DNA from: Ichthyophis bannanicus
Lineage: Eukaryota > Chordata > Amphibia > Gymnophiona > Ichthyophiidae
Assembly (NCBI GenBank): GCA_033557465.1
Contig: CM066037.1
Span: 203,235,156 to 203,299,155, forward strand
DNA length: 64,000 nucleotides
Direction of reading: 5' to 3'
Shown: positions 51,505 through 62,625 of the stretch, one piece after another
Numbering within the stretch: the stretch's first letter is position 1
How the letters are laid out: each line of letters opens with the position of its first letter
Made by a program: the position numbers and the translations under genes
The notes under the pieces: model-generated
What the model saw: the letters and a program-made list of their open reading frames with translations, nothing else
Databases searched by the model: none
What the model was told of the DNA's origin: nothing

Positions 51505-52906
51505 ATGAATTTCAGGGCCTTAATTAATCTATTCCCGATGAGGACCCGGGGCCTTTAAGTGCCTCTGTCGCTGGTGACAAAAGTTAAGTACTCCTGCTTT
51601 GCCTGTCCGTTCCTTTGGGAGGGTTGTTTGGTATGCAAAAAAGGATTCCTTTCCTCCAGAGAATGAGTATGAGGAGAAAGAGGAGATTTTCCTGATAGAA
51701 GGCAAGATCCTAACATGATCTGCCTTTTTCACAAATAGGACCTTCCTGTTCTTATTCAGGACACTATGAAAGCTTTGCATATTGTAGAGCCTGTTTCCAT
51801 ATAAGCTTCACAAGTGGACCCTATTCTAGAAAGTATTTGGCATCCGTCTAGATTCTTTCTTCTGCCTGAGCTTATGTTGCAGCTCATATCTCCCAGTGGA
51901 GTTATCCCTAAGCTGGGCCTTAGGGATCTAAGGTCCTCTCTCAGCCATTCCATCTGCCCCAGAGTGAGCTGGATCAGTTTTATAGGCTCACTCATCAAGG
52001 CAGTGACAAAGTGCACAATCATCCTGATGGAAAAGATGTTATACTCGAGTCTCATGATAGGAGGGTAGAGGTCCTCATTATGAATACCTTTGCAGCCTCT
52101 GCCCTGGGTTCTCAAGCAGCTGTGACAGACAGCGCAGAGGCTGTGAGATTGGAGTCTGGAGCCACTTATGCGGCTGATGCCCTGTATCACTTGATCAAGA
52201 TGTCCTCCACATCTGTTGCAGCAGTAGTAGTGGCTGGGTAATGACTTTGGCTCTGCAGCTGGTCAAATGATGCTGCCTCCAAGCTAAGGCTAAGCAGACT
52301 CCCCTTTAAGGCAGGTTGCTCTTTGTGGAGGAGCTGGAGAAGTTGGTGAAAGAGCTTAATGAGACTTGCCCTCAGAGGGTCTTGGAAGACCAAGCCCAGG
52401 GGCACAATGAGTGCTGTTCTTAGGGGCTTGCATGTAGCATAGAATGCCCTTGGGCTGCTAGGAGTCCATGTAGAACTTTTTCATCCTATTGGCCTAAACC
52501 CAGAAAGGGTCAGCTCTTTTGGAGCACTCAGCTTTCTCAAGATTCAGCCGCAGCTGCCTCTGGAGTCGGGTACAGCCAGCTGTGAGGTGGGGGGGGGGGA
52601 GGGGCAACCCTGGCTAGTTTTCTGGGAGTGGACCCATATCACATCAGACTAATGGCTCAAAGAGCTCCTCAGTCAGGATTACTCACTGGAGTTTGCAGAG
52701 CTTCTACAGGACACCTTTGTGGAGTTTCTCATTGGATCTCTGCTCGAGCAGGTGGTGATTGAGGAAAATCTAAAGTGCCTCTTGTACTTGCAGGCTATTT
52801 TGCCTCTGCCCTCCGCAGAGCAGGGCCAGGGGTACCACTCCATCTATTTGCTTCCTGCCTATTCTGGAACTGAAGGCAATCAATGCCAAACTTCACATCC
52901 CTCATT
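51505..52906 (+). pseudogene. DIRS-like retrotransposon fragment (gag end and RT start), decayed
   Basis: Plus-strand broken frames: a gag-like region with TYAADALYHLIKMSS and AAVVVAG (about 52165-52240), then FKGSLLFGEELEKLVKEL-like codons near 52300-52360. Next comes an RT-like start: FWEWTHITSD.WLKELLSQDYSLEF (about 52620-52690), EQGQGYHSIYLLPAY (about 52818-52862), LELKAINAKLHI (about 52867-52902). These blocks resemble tyrosine-recombinase (DIRS) elements common in amphibians. A CR1-type element interrupts at 52907. No recombinase is in view. Confidence 0.4.
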
Positions 52907-53765
52907 TCACAGAAACATGATGGCAGATAAAAACCATATGACCTATCCAGTCTGCCCTTCCATACCAACTATTACAGTCCTTTTTTTCCTTTAGAGATCT
53001 TCTGTGTTTGTTCCATGCTTTCTTGAATTCAGATACAGTTCTTGTCTCTACTACCTCCACTGGAAGACTATTCCATGCATCTACCACTCTTTCCATAAAG
53101 AAATATTTCTGCATATTACTCCTGAGTCTTTCCCCTTTCACCTTCATCTTATGCCCCCTCATTGCAAAACTTTATTTCACTTGAAAGAGGCTCTCCTGTG
53201 CATTTATGCCACAGAGGTATTTAAATATTTGTATCACATTTTGCCTCTCCCGCCTTTCCTCCAAAGTATACATATTGAGATCTCTGTCCTCCATATGCCT
53301 TATGATGAAGCCCGCTGACCATTTTAGTAGACATTTTCTGTACTGATTCCATCTTTGTTTATATCCTTTTGAAGGTGTGGTCTCCAGAATTGCACACAAT
53401 ATTCCAAATGAGGTCTCACCAAAGATTTATGCAGAGGTACTATCACCTCCTTCCTCCTAGCCATTCCTCTCCCTATGCAACCAAGCATCCTTCTGGTTTT
53501 CACGGTCATCTTTTCTAGTTGTTTTGCTATCTTAAGGTCACCAGAAACAATCATGCCCAGGTCCTGCTCTTTATTCATGAACAGAAGTACTTGGATTTTT
53601 GTGGGCCAAATACATGACCCTGCATTTTTTAGCGTTAAATCTCAGCTGACAAATTCTCGACCATTCTTCAAGCTTTGCTTTTTCTCTCCTCATGTTATCT
53701 ACTCCTTCCTAGGTGTCTATGCTGCAGATTTTGGTATCCTCCTCAAAGAGCCAACTCTTAACCGA
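52907..53765 (-). pseudogene. CR1-type LINE (subfamily B), 3' part
   Basis: Minus strand: MNKEQDLGMIVSGDLKIAKQ (about 53575), [18 protein letters not shown], then NVIQIFKYLCGINAQ, SNMQKYFFMERVVDAWNSLPVEVVE and FKKAWNKHRR to about 52990, and a 3' UTR ending at 52907 (CATGTTTCTG). Wording differs from the main CR1 family, so a second subfamily. It is close to the copy at 57861-60954. Confidence 0.75.
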
Positions 53766-54399
53766 TAGCAATGTTCCCTTTAAGGACTGACACCTTATGT
53801 GCAGAATTTTCAGCCCATATGCAAAATCTCTACTGATTAAATTTGCAAGCCGTTTTGTTCAACATAAGATATTGATTAAAATCAAAATCGTAACCATAAG
53901 AAATTAACATAATTAAGGAAATTATTAAATTGTTATTATTGTTGTCTTAATAGTAATGCAGTTTTATAGACCTCGGCTGAGTGCTAGCCACCTTCCCTTT
54001 CCCTCCAGATGGAAATGGCAGGGAATGTGGAGAGCCGCAGGGCAGAGGTAGTTTGGGTGAATTTGGAGAGGATGATTTGGGTGAATTTGGAGAGGATGTG
54101 GTGAAATACAGGGCAGAGGTTGGCAGTGATCAAAGCTAGGTTCTGCAGGACACTTACATTTGTGCATAGCAGCACTCCCATGCAGCTTAGAGGAAAATTG
54201 CTGGTAACACTGCCATTATGAAATTTTAGCAATCTATGGTTAATATTATAGCGCCATCCTGTGTCATCTGAGTCTGTTATTAAGGCATTATCTTCCTATA
54301 ATACTGCACTCTTCTCTGCTCTGAATGTTTTCTTCTGCCACACCATCTCCTGTGAGGTGTACTGTACCTCAGCCTTGACTGTCCTCTAAAACTGCTACC
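53766..54399. other. No recognised gene
   Basis: A/T-rich sequence then a G-rich part with a tandem duplication of about 25 bp (TTTGGGTGAATTTGGAGAGG units at about 54050-54096). I recognise no coding frame or named repeat. Confidence 0.4.
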
Positions 54400-55209
54400 T
54401 ACGTTTCTGTGCCCACTTAACTGGGGATATTTGGCTCAAATCCCACACCCTTGCAGACTTCCTAGGTTTCAGATTCATGCTAGCCTCTTTCCAGGCAACC
54501 ATGGCACTCACCAAGCAAGACTATTATGCCTCTGACTTTTGCTGTCTCTTTACAACTTTCAACTCTTTTCAAAGTGCCTCCGCCTTCAGCTCCTCCTTCC
54601 CTTTGGCTGACTAGTTCCATGACAAAATCCACAAGATTACTCTTGAATTCCCCACAGGTCATCTCCATCCCTCCCCCCTTCATTCCCAGTTCTTTCCCTC
54701 AACCTCCATCACCTTTTCTTCCTTTTCTAAGATCACTGAGAAGGAAACCACACATCTTCTTTCTTCCTCCAAACTCACTGCCTGCTCCTCTGATCCTATT
54801 CCCACCCATATACTTCATCTCCTCCACTGTCATCACTTCCATTTGTTATATCCTCAACCTATCACTATCGTTTCCACTACAACTGTTCCTGCAGTCTTCA
54901 AGTATGCTGTAGTTACACCTCTCCTCAAGAAATCCTCACTAGTCTCTACTTGTCCTTCTAATCAATCCATCTCCCTCTTCCCCTTTATTTCTAAACTACT
55001 TGAACATGAGGTTCACCACTTGTCTTTATCTCCCTCTCAAGCCATTCTGGATCCATTGCAATCTGGCTTTCATCCTCTACACTCTACTAAAACTCTTGCC
55101 AAAGTCTCTAGTGACTTGTTCCTGGCCATATCCAAGGGTTCTTGACTTTTCTGCTGCTTTTGATGCTAGATCACCACCTTTTCAATTCCCTGTCCTTGCT
55201 TGGTTTTAA
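54400..55209 (+). pseudogene. L2-clade LINE, RT 5' part, before the piggyBac-like insertion
   Basis: Broken plus-strand frames: SFQATMALTKQDYYAS (about 54480), HDKIHKITLEF, SSSKLTACSSDPIPTHI (about 54755-54810), VPAVFKYAVVTPLLKKSSLV (about 54890), LLEHEVHHLSLSPSQAILDPLQSGFHPLHSTKTLAKVS (about 54995-55110) and FSAAFDA. Ends in TTAA at 55206-55209 where the DNA element begins. The frame continues at 56248. Confidence 0.7.
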
Positions 55210-55264
55210 CACTAGAAGCCCCAAAGTGCATCAGTTGATGCAAATGCATCTTCGAAGTTGTATA

Positions 55265-55866
55265 CCAGTGCCACTGCTAGAACCATGTCAGTCATGTTCC
55301 ATGACTTTGTTAGCAAGGTCAAACTACCCCCTAACAGGAACAGAGGAACGCACAACCTAAACACTCAACACGTTCCACACACCATATGCTATGTCAAAAC
55401 AACCACGAGCAACAGAACGTTCACATATATAGCCCCCATACAATGGAATAAGCTTCCAGACACACTAAGGGCTAACAAGGACCTCCTATCCTTCCGAAAA
55501 AAACTAAAAACATACTTATTCCAAAAATGTTACAATACAACCTAGCCCGATGTTACAACCTCACACTCCCACACCCACCTTAGTCCAATACCGAATTACT
55601 AATCAATAGATAAGTTCCTTACACCATGAACCTCAAGAGAAATACTCTGTTATAGAGAAATGAATATGATCCGTATCACATTGTAAATAGTTTGAAGGTT
55701 TCCCCTTCTACCACCTCATGTTTTGTATATAGTTATAAATATGTTAAGATGTATATAGTTTTAAACCTGTTATATGTAACAGTTATGGTTGAGTTAAATG
55801 TTTAATGTAAACCACTCCTGATCGCTGGAAGGAGCGGTATAAAAATGTAACCAAATAAATAAATGT
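55265..55866 (+). pseudogene. L2 C-terminal end and 3' tail nested in the piggyBac-like element
   Basis: Frame RTFTYIAPIQWNKLPDTLRANKDLLSFRKKLKTYLFQK (about 55420-55530) is the end of L2 ORF2. The 3' UTR ends with TGTAAACCACTCCTGATCGC...GGAGCGGTATAAAAAT and an AAATAAATAAATG tail at 55850-55866. Confidence 0.7.
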
Positions 55867-55894
55867 TCAAATATGTGCACTGAAAATTAATGAC

Positions 55895-56039
55895 AGATGC
55901 ACCACGTAGCGGGAAAATTAATTTATACCTAGAAGCCCCAAAGTACATCAATTGACGCACTCAATTGTCTTGAATGCGTCAATTGACGTACTTTGGGGCT
56001 TCCAGGTATAAATTCATGTTCCCGCTAGGTGGCGCATCT
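55895..56039. repeat. 145-bp palindrome of piggyBac-type ends
   Basis: Arms of about 65-70 bp pair with few mismatches, from AGATGC(A/G)CCAC at the outside to CGTCAATTG near the centre (about 55965). Each arm has CCTAGAAGCCCCAAAGTAC or its complement, like the element's own ends, so two element termini appear joined head to head. Confidence 0.75.
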
Positions 56040-56247
56040 CAATCACTGTTTACAGTTTTACTGACATTACAAACAATAAACACACAATGACATCATGTAA
56101 TGACATCACATACTGCACGTATTTAACAAATAAGTAACTTCACATTAATTCACATCTGCATTTCATGCTAAACGCAGTCGTCGTGATAATGCGTCAATTG
56201 ACGCACTTTGGTGTTTCTAGGTAAAATGCCTTTTGGGGCTTCTAGTG

Positions 56248-56860
56248 TTAAGGGCTCTGTTCTGTCTTGGTTCTCCTCTTATCTATCTCACCGCACTTTT
56301 CGTGAATATTTTTGTGGATTCTCCTCTACTGCTATCCCACTCTCAGTTAGTGTACCCCAAGACTCTGTCTTGGGGCCTCTCCTTTTCTCCCTCTACACCC
56401 AGTCCTTTGGTGCACTTATCTCCTCCCATGGATTTCAGTACCATCTTTACACTAATGACTCTCAGATATACCTCTCTACACTTGAAATCTCTCCAGCCCC
56501 ATATCACTTCCTGCTTATCTGACATTGTTGCCTGGATGTAAAGCCACCATCTGAAATTGAACATGGCCCAAATCAAGCTGCTTATCGTTTTCCCTAAACC
56601 CACTTCCCTCCTTCTCCCTTCTTCTATTTCTGTGGATAATGCTCTACTCCTCCCTGTTTTCTCAGCTCACAACCTTGGAGTCATCTTTGACACCTCCCTT
56701 TCCTTCTCCACTTATATCCAACTGATAGCTAAAACCTGTCACTTCTTTCTCTATAACATCAGCAAAATTTGCCCCTTCCTTTCTGAACACACTACTAAGA
56801 CCCTTATTCACTCTTTAGTCACCTCAGACCCGGAATTCAACAGTGGCAGCTAGCACCATT
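56248..56860 (+). pseudogene. L2-clade LINE, RT 3' part, after the piggyBac-like insertion
   Basis: Plus strand: [17 protein letters not shown] (from 56251), [17 protein letters not shown] (about 56350), [15 protein letters not shown] (YADD degraded to YTND, about 56437), then a degraded thumb region to about 56850. Joins 54400-55209 in frame through one TTAA. Confidence 0.75.
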
Positions 56861-56869
56861 ACAATACAT

Positions 56870-57076
56870 AGCAGTCGCAACTGAACACTAAACCCAGCTA
56901 TTCAATGCTGAGGTCATATCTGGCCACCAGCATTGAATATCCAGATCAGCCACTGGAGCAGAAAGCTAACAAGGCAGTGATGATATTCAACCGTTGCCCA
57001 GTTAGCTTTGGCAGCAGAAGTTAGGACACCCTTTGCTGCACCTGACTTTTGCCACTGAAGGATAACCAGGCAGTAA
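56870..57076. repeat. Unidentified short repeat
   Basis: Two inward-facing segments, TATTCAATGCTGAGG and the complement-like CAGCATTGAATATCC (about 56909-56943), suggest a palindromic core, as in MITEs or SINE relics. No coding sequence. Confidence 0.35.
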
Positions 57077-57860
57077 ACATAAGAACATAAGATATGCCAT
57101 ACTGGGTCAGACCAAGGTCCATCAGGCCCAGTATCCTGTTAAGGTGGCCAATCTAGGTCACAAGTACCTAGCAGTTTCCCCAGAAGACACAAGTTCCACA
57201 ATGCTTGTACTGGGACAAGCAGTGGATTTTCCAGGTCCCCTTTATTTATTTATTTATATAACTGGTTTTAATATACCATTTTTCTACCAGGCAAAACAGT
57301 TTACATGGAACAAAAAAAATGGTTTACAAGGAACAATTGAAAACATGAAGCTATAGTCAATTTTAATTTAATGGTTTATGGGCCTTTCTTCTAGGAACGT
57401 GTCCAAACCTTTTTTAAACCCAGCTACACTAACAGCTTTTACTACATCCTCCGGTAACAAACTCTAGAGTTTGATTAGGCATTGGTGAAAAAATATTTTC
57501 TCTTATTAGTCTTAAAAAGGTTACAGTGTAGCTTCATTGCATATCCCCTAGTCTTTCTACATTTTGATGGTATAAACAATCAATCTACGTTTACCCATTA
57601 AGCTCCCTTCATTAATTTATATACATCTATTATATCTCCCCTCAGCCGTCTCTTTTCCAGGTTGAAGAGCATTAACCTTTTTAGCCTCTCCTCATAGGGG
57701 TATCCTTCCATCCTCTTTACCCTTTTGGTGGCTCTTTTCTGTATCTTTTCTAATTCTGCTATATCCTTTTCAAGATATGGTGACCAGAATTGCACACAAT
57801 GTTTGAGGTGCTGTTGCACCATGGAATGATACAGAGGCATTATAATATCCTTTGTTTTAT
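57077..57860 (-). pseudogene. CR1 3' UTR and C-terminus, with an L2-tail insertion
   Basis: Minus strand: 3' terminal motif (TTCTTATGTTTAC) at 57077, 3' UTR, an L2-type tail at about 57241-57360, then the C-terminal part: [58 protein letters not shown] (57850-57600). Interrupted at 57860 by another CR1-type LINE with the duplication TTAT; resumes at 60955. Confidence 0.8.
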
Positions 57861-58298
57861 AAAAACATAGAAACATGATGGCAGAAAAAGACCACATGGC
57901 CTATCCAGTCTGCCCTTCCATATCAACCACTACAAGAGTCCCCTTTTTTCCTTTAGAGATCTTCTGTGTTTGTCCCATGCTTTTTTGAATTCAGATACTG
58001 TCCTCCTCTCCACCACATTCACTGGGAGACTATTCCATGTATCTACCACTCTTCCCGTAAAGAAATATTTCTGCATATTACTCCTGAGTCTATCCCCTTT
58101 CACCCTCATCCAACGTCCCCTCTTAGCCGAGCTTGCTTTCAATTGAAAGAGGCACTCCTTCTGTGCATTTATGCCATGGAGGTATTTAAATGTCTCATTC
58201 ATATCACCTCTATCTTGCCTTTCCTCTAAAGCAGGGGTCTCAAACACGCGGCCCGCGAGACAACTTTGTGCGGCCCGCGACGGCGGAAAACCAAAAAT

Positions 58299-58701
58299 CC
58301 CCCAAAACCCTGGCTTCTGCTGCTGCCGTTGCCGCCGTGGCAGCAGCAGAATCAATTGTCAAATTTAAAAAAAAAACTGACTTCTGCTGCTCAAGGAGCT
58401 GTCCTGCGGCCCCTTTCCCTCTGCCCGGAGATCCGACTCTGCTCTCAGCGGCGTGCTTTTCAAGCCGCGAAGAGAGTATTCCCCTCTCGCGCGGCTTGAA
58501 AAACCGCGCGAGAGGGGAATACTCTCGTCGCGGCTTGAAAAGCACGCCGCTGATAGAGCAGAGTCGGATCTCCGGGCAGAGGGAAAGGGGCCGCAGGACA
58601 GCTGCTTGAGCAGCAGAAGTCAGTTTTTTTTTTTAATTTGACAATTGATTCTGCTGCTGCCACGGCGGCAACGGCAGCAGCAGAAGCCAGGGTTTTGGGG
58701 G
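58299..58701. repeat. Near-perfect 400-bp hairpin inside the hAT element
   Basis: Arms 58299-58494 and 58504-58701 pair almost throughout, around a 9-base loop (58495-58503). They include CTTCTGCTGCTGCCGTTGCC and its complement, an A-run/T-run pair, and CCCCTCTCGCGCGG/CCGCGCGAGAGGGG at the centre. Reading frames on both strands here are products of the symmetry. Confidence 0.92.
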
Positions 58702-58719
58702 TTTTTTTGTTGGCCGGTA

Positions 58720-59600
58720 ATGAGCTATGGAGGGGCTGACTGAACTGGAAGTGGGCTATTGGCAGGGGGGGTAGGGGGGGGGGTTATGACTGGTAATGGG
58801 CTGGGGGGGGGTTATAACTGGTAATGGGCTATGGTGGGGGCTAGGACTGGAAATGGGCAGATGGAGGTTAGGACTGGTAGTGGGCTATTGGCAGAGGGGG
58901 GGTTATGACTGGTAATGGGCTATGGTGGGGGCTAGGACTGGAAATGGGCAGATGGGGGTTAGGACTGGAAGTGGGCTATTGGCAGGGGGGGGTTATGACT
59001 GGTAATGGGCTATGGTGGGGGCTAGGACTGGAAATGGGCAGATGGGGGTTAGGACTGGAAGTGGGCTATTGGCAGGGGGGGGTTATGACTGGTAATGGGC
59101 TATGGTGGGGGCTAGGATTGAAAATGGGGTGATGGGGGTTAGGACTGGAGGTGGGCTGATTGGGGGGTTAGGACTGGTAATGGCCTATGAGGGGAGGTAA
59201 GACTGAAAATGGGGTGATGGGGGATACGACTGCAAGTGGGCTATGGGGGGGACTAGGACTGGTAATGGGCTATGGGGGGTTAAGACTGAAAATGGGGTGA
59301 TGGGGGGGTAAGACTGGAAGTGCGCTATGGGGAGGTTAGGACTGGTTATGGGCTATGGGGGGTCTAGGACTGGTAATGGGCTGGGGGGGTTGCTAGGACT
59401 GGAAATGGGCTGAGTGGAAGGGGGGCTTGAACTGCAAATGGCTGATGGGGAGGGGGGCTTGGAATGGAAATGGGCTGTGAGGGGAGGGAGCTAGGATTGG
59501 AAATGGGCTGATGGGGGGCTAGGATTGGAAATGGGCTGATGGTGAGGCTAGGATAGGACTGGAAATGGACTGATGCAGGGACTAGAAAGGAGCAGATGCT
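58720..59600 (+). repeat. G-rich minisatellite (90-bp and shorter units)
   Basis: A 90-bp unit beginning GGTTATGACTGGTAATGGGC occurs at 58901, 58991 and 59081, itself built from about 30-bp subunits of the form GGACTGG(A/T)AATGGGC(T)...GGGGG that continue with drift to about 59600. G-runs are frequent on the plus strand. Confidence 0.85.
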
Positions 59601-60954
59601 GGGTGGGGCTGGAACTAGAAGGGAGCTGATGTTGGGGGAGGATTAGAATGGGATGGAGCTGGGAAAGTGAAATGGAGAGGGGAAAAATATTTTGTCTGGA
59701 AGAGAAGACAAATCTACAATTGGCCAGGTATTGGGAGAGTAAGTGGGGATTGAGGATGGAGGGGTAAAATTTGAGTGGATGAAATAGGAATGAGGAAAGA
59801 GCAAAAGGAGAAAGATTAGTATGTTATAGCAGATGTAGAGAGAGAGAATGGAAAAAAACTAGAAGAGAGAAGAAAGGACAAATGGACAGCAGACGATGGA
59901 GATAGCAGAAGACACGAAGAAACCAGAAGTGGCTGGAGCAATTGCAACTGAAAAAAAATGCACAAAAGGTAGAAAAATATCTCTTTATTTTGAATTTATT
60001 AACTGGAATATGTCAGCTCTGGGAAATGTGCATCATTAATGTCTGTGCTTTGGTACAAGAAATTATTTATAGTTTTATTTCTACAGTGCTGAGGTATTCT
60101 GTGTAATTCCTATTTGACATTGCTACTTGTTCTCTTTTCCCAGTAGGTCATGTATTGTTCTCTGAAATGTATTGATTTAATATTTGCAGTGTTGCCTTTT
60201 GATAGGTAGGGTCTGGTGCTTTGTGAGTCCTGGTAGTGCTGTTATGATACGGGGGGTTTGCTATGGGTTCCAAATGGGCAGTGTTAGTAGTAGTTCCTAA
60301 TGTGCCTGGCGGTTGGCACTGGATTATAGTAATATAGAAATTTTCTAGTCTTTCTTTATCCATGCACTCATTATGCAACATTATGCAAATATTTATGCAA
60401 ATGAGGCCCCTTATGCAAATGAGGCCCATGTCTTATGCGGCCCCCGGGTTACTTTACAAGTCCTCATTCGGCCCTCAAAGCAATTTGAGTTTGAGACCCC
60501 TGCTCTAAAGTATACATATTAAGGTCCTTAAGTCTGTCCTCATATGCTTTATAATGAAGACCATTAACCATTTTAGTAGCCATCCTCTGCATCAACTCCA
60601 ACCTGTTTATATCCTTTTGAAGATGCGGTCTCCAGAATTGCACACAGTGTACTCTAAATTAGGTTGCACCAAAGACTTATACAGAGGCACTATCACCTCC
60701 TTTTTTCTGTTGACTATTCCTCTCTCAATGCACCCAAGCATCTTTTAAGCTTTCGCCTTCGCCTTTTCTACCTGTTTAGCTACTTTGAGATAGTCAGACA
60801 CAATCACATCTAGGTCCCGTTCTTTCATGGACAGAAGTATGTCATCCCCTATACTGTACTGCTCCCTTGGATTGTTGCAGTCCAAATGCATGACCCTACT
60901 TTTTTTAGTATTAAATCTCAGCTGCCAAATTCTAGACCATTCTTCAAGCTTAGC

Positions 60955-61382
60955 TTATTCTCCATTACTTTCCTTAGAATTCCTAGCATTCTATTTGCTG
61001 TCTTGGCCGCCACTGCATACTGGGCAGAAGGTTCAATGTGTTATCCACGATGACGCCTAAATCTTTTTCAAGGGTGGTGGTTCCTAATGTGGAACTTTGC
61101 ATTGTGTAACCATAGTTTGGGTTGTTCTTTCCTAGGTGCATAACTTTGCACTTTTCTACATTAAATGTCATCTGCTATTTGAATGTCCAGTCTTCCAGTT
61201 TATTAAGGTCCTTTTCCAATTTTTCACAATCCTCTTGGGTTTTAACAGCTTTGAATAATTTTGTGTCTTCTGAAGATTTTATTACCTCACTCGTTATTCC
61301 CATTTCCAGGTCATTTACGAATATGTTAAAAAAACAGCAGACCCAGCACAGATCCCTGTGGTACTCTACTATTCACCTTTCT
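60955..61382 (-). pseudogene. CR1 RT segment between insertions
   Basis: Minus strand: [45 protein letters not shown] (61170-61040), upstream VKTQEDCEKLEKDLNKLEDW-like codons and SEDTKLF-like remnant of FADD (about 61265). Interrupted at about 61383 by a Tx1-type fragment; the same CR1 resumes at 62626. Confidence 0.75.
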
Positions 61383-62625
61383 CCTTCCAACATCAGGAAA
61401 CATCATCAGAGGGTGCCCACAAAAGAGAGCAACTATTTTTGCAAATTACGACTTCATAATGGCACCCTTCGCTCGCTCAGCAGAAAATTTAACCAACAAA
61501 GTTGCCCTTCTAGATATCTTCTCTAGGGAGGTCTCCAGAAATTGAGTTAAATCCAACTCATCCACATTCACCAGATCGTCTGCTTCTCCCTCAGCGGCCT
61601 CAACAACCACACTACAAGATAAGTAATAAATAGAAGTAATGCAAGATTCATCAAATGTTGCATATAACAAGGTATCATAAACATACTTTTTAAGCAACTC
61701 TAGTGGAGAGAGAAGCTATGCCACTGGAAAATTCAACATCCTCAGGATTTTTGCTCTGGAAAGATTCTCCAATTTTTCCATCCTATTCTGAAGCAAAACA
61801 CTATCCTTAAGATAGGAAGAGCTCACCACCTGATCATTCCCAGCAGACCTCTCTAGTTTCTGAACTCTCTCATCCACAACTGTCAGAGACTACCCATGAC
61901 TCCGCAAAACACTAGCGGTATCATGGGTAAAATCACACAGTTGGGCGTGGGTGCCGGTAAGAACTCCCTCCACCCATTGAACTGTATCAAACACATCTTT
62001 TAAAGACATATCACTCAAAGCAACACTAGACAAAGTTGACACAGTGGGAGTAGATGGTAAAGATACAGTAGCAGGGTAACGTAACTCTAAACCAGAGAGA
62101 ACATCTCCTCCTGCCGAACCCATACCAGTAAGAGGGGTGGAGGCAGAAAACAACTTTCCATCCCCCACAGAAGAGTCACCCAAGGAATGAACAATACCAA
62201 CAGTACTAGGCTGGGGGGGAGGGGTACAAACCCCCGACCTTAAGGATGCGTCCAGTGAGTCTACCTTCGCTGCACCTTGCAAAACAGAAGGTCCTGGGAA
62301 ACCAGGACTAGCCAGATGATAATCCATAAGGCCTTAAACCACTTGTGACGCCACTGGCCCACAACCCTTAGCTTTGTGCTTAACCATTGCAGTTCCAACA
62401 AAGAAAACACACTCCCTGGTGCTTCCAAGATGCTCCTAAGGTGCTCCCAAGGGGCCAGACTTGCCCCTTAAGTCACACTCTCCCAGCCACGTCCCGCGGT
62501 GCCCACTGAATTTTTATCCTCAGTTGCTGCAGGAGGGAGGAGCTATGTTCCAAACAGGTATGCAGATGGCAAAACCCCTACTCAAACGTCTCCCAATGTG
62601 AGCAGTCCAGTGCTAGCATCTCCTT
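61383..62625 (-). pseudogene. Tx1/L1-type LINE ORF1 fragment
   Basis: Minus strand: a Ser/Thr/Pro/Gly-rich N-terminal part (MDYHLASPGFPGPS..., 62327-61890), a coiled-coil segment (VDERVQKLERSAGND...LLQNRMEKLENLSR, about 61880-61760), then ILRMLNFPVA, LLKKYVYDTLL, LDLTQFLETSLE, RATLLVKFSAER and FCGHPLMMFPDVGRR (about 61750-61385). The last blocks match the RNA-binding half of amphibian/fish Tx1-type ORF1 proteins. One stop after RSHG (61890) and several later ones. ORF2 is absent. Confidence 0.6.

Larger units (their letters stand above)
55210..56247. mobile_element. piggyBac-like non-autonomous element (TTAA target)
   Basis: Terminal inverted repeats CACTAGAAGCCCCAAA at both ends, flanked by TTAA (55206-55209 and 56248-56251). 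Removing the element and one TTAA restores a continuous L2 RT frame, confirming the boundaries. No transposase is present. It contains a nested L2 3' end (about 55265-55866) and an internal palindrome (55895-56039) that carries further CCTAGAAGCCCCAAAGT copies. Confidence 0.8.
58232..60502. mobile_element. Non-autonomous hAT element (2271 bp) with hairpin and minisatellite
   Basis: Ends CAGGGGTCTCAAAC...GTTTGAGACCCCTG are perfect 14-bp inverted repeats, flanked by the 8-bp duplication CTCTAAAG (58224-58231 and 60503-60510). Internal content: GC-rich subterminal copies of GCGGCCCGCGA, a long hairpin (58299-58701), a G-rich minisatellite (about 58720-59600), an A-rich region and a tail with repeated TTATGCAAAT. 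No transposase frame, so mobilisation would need a related autonomous element. Confidence 0.9.
57861..60954 (-). pseudogene. CR1-type LINE (subfamily B) split by a hAT element
   Basis: Minus strand in two parts, 57861-58231 and 60503-60954: MNETFKYLHGINAQKE, SNMQKYFFTGRVVDTWNSLPVNVVE and FKKAWDKHRRSLKE near 58210-57970, and earlier thumb codons near 60850-60510. Flanked by TTAT at 57857-57860 and 60955-60958. Related to the copy at 52907. Confidence 0.75.

Noticed and set aside
58240..58663. Overlapping Ala-rich frames on both strands
   Set aside because: They are mirror images produced by the hairpin palindrome, not genes.
58905..59132. 75-codon repetitive frame (TGNGLWWGLG units)
   Set aside because: It is a translation of the 90-bp minisatellite, whose length happens to be divisible by three.
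58720..59600. CRISPR-like regular repeats
   Set aside because: There are no unique spacers; it is a eukaryotic minisatellite inside a hAT element.
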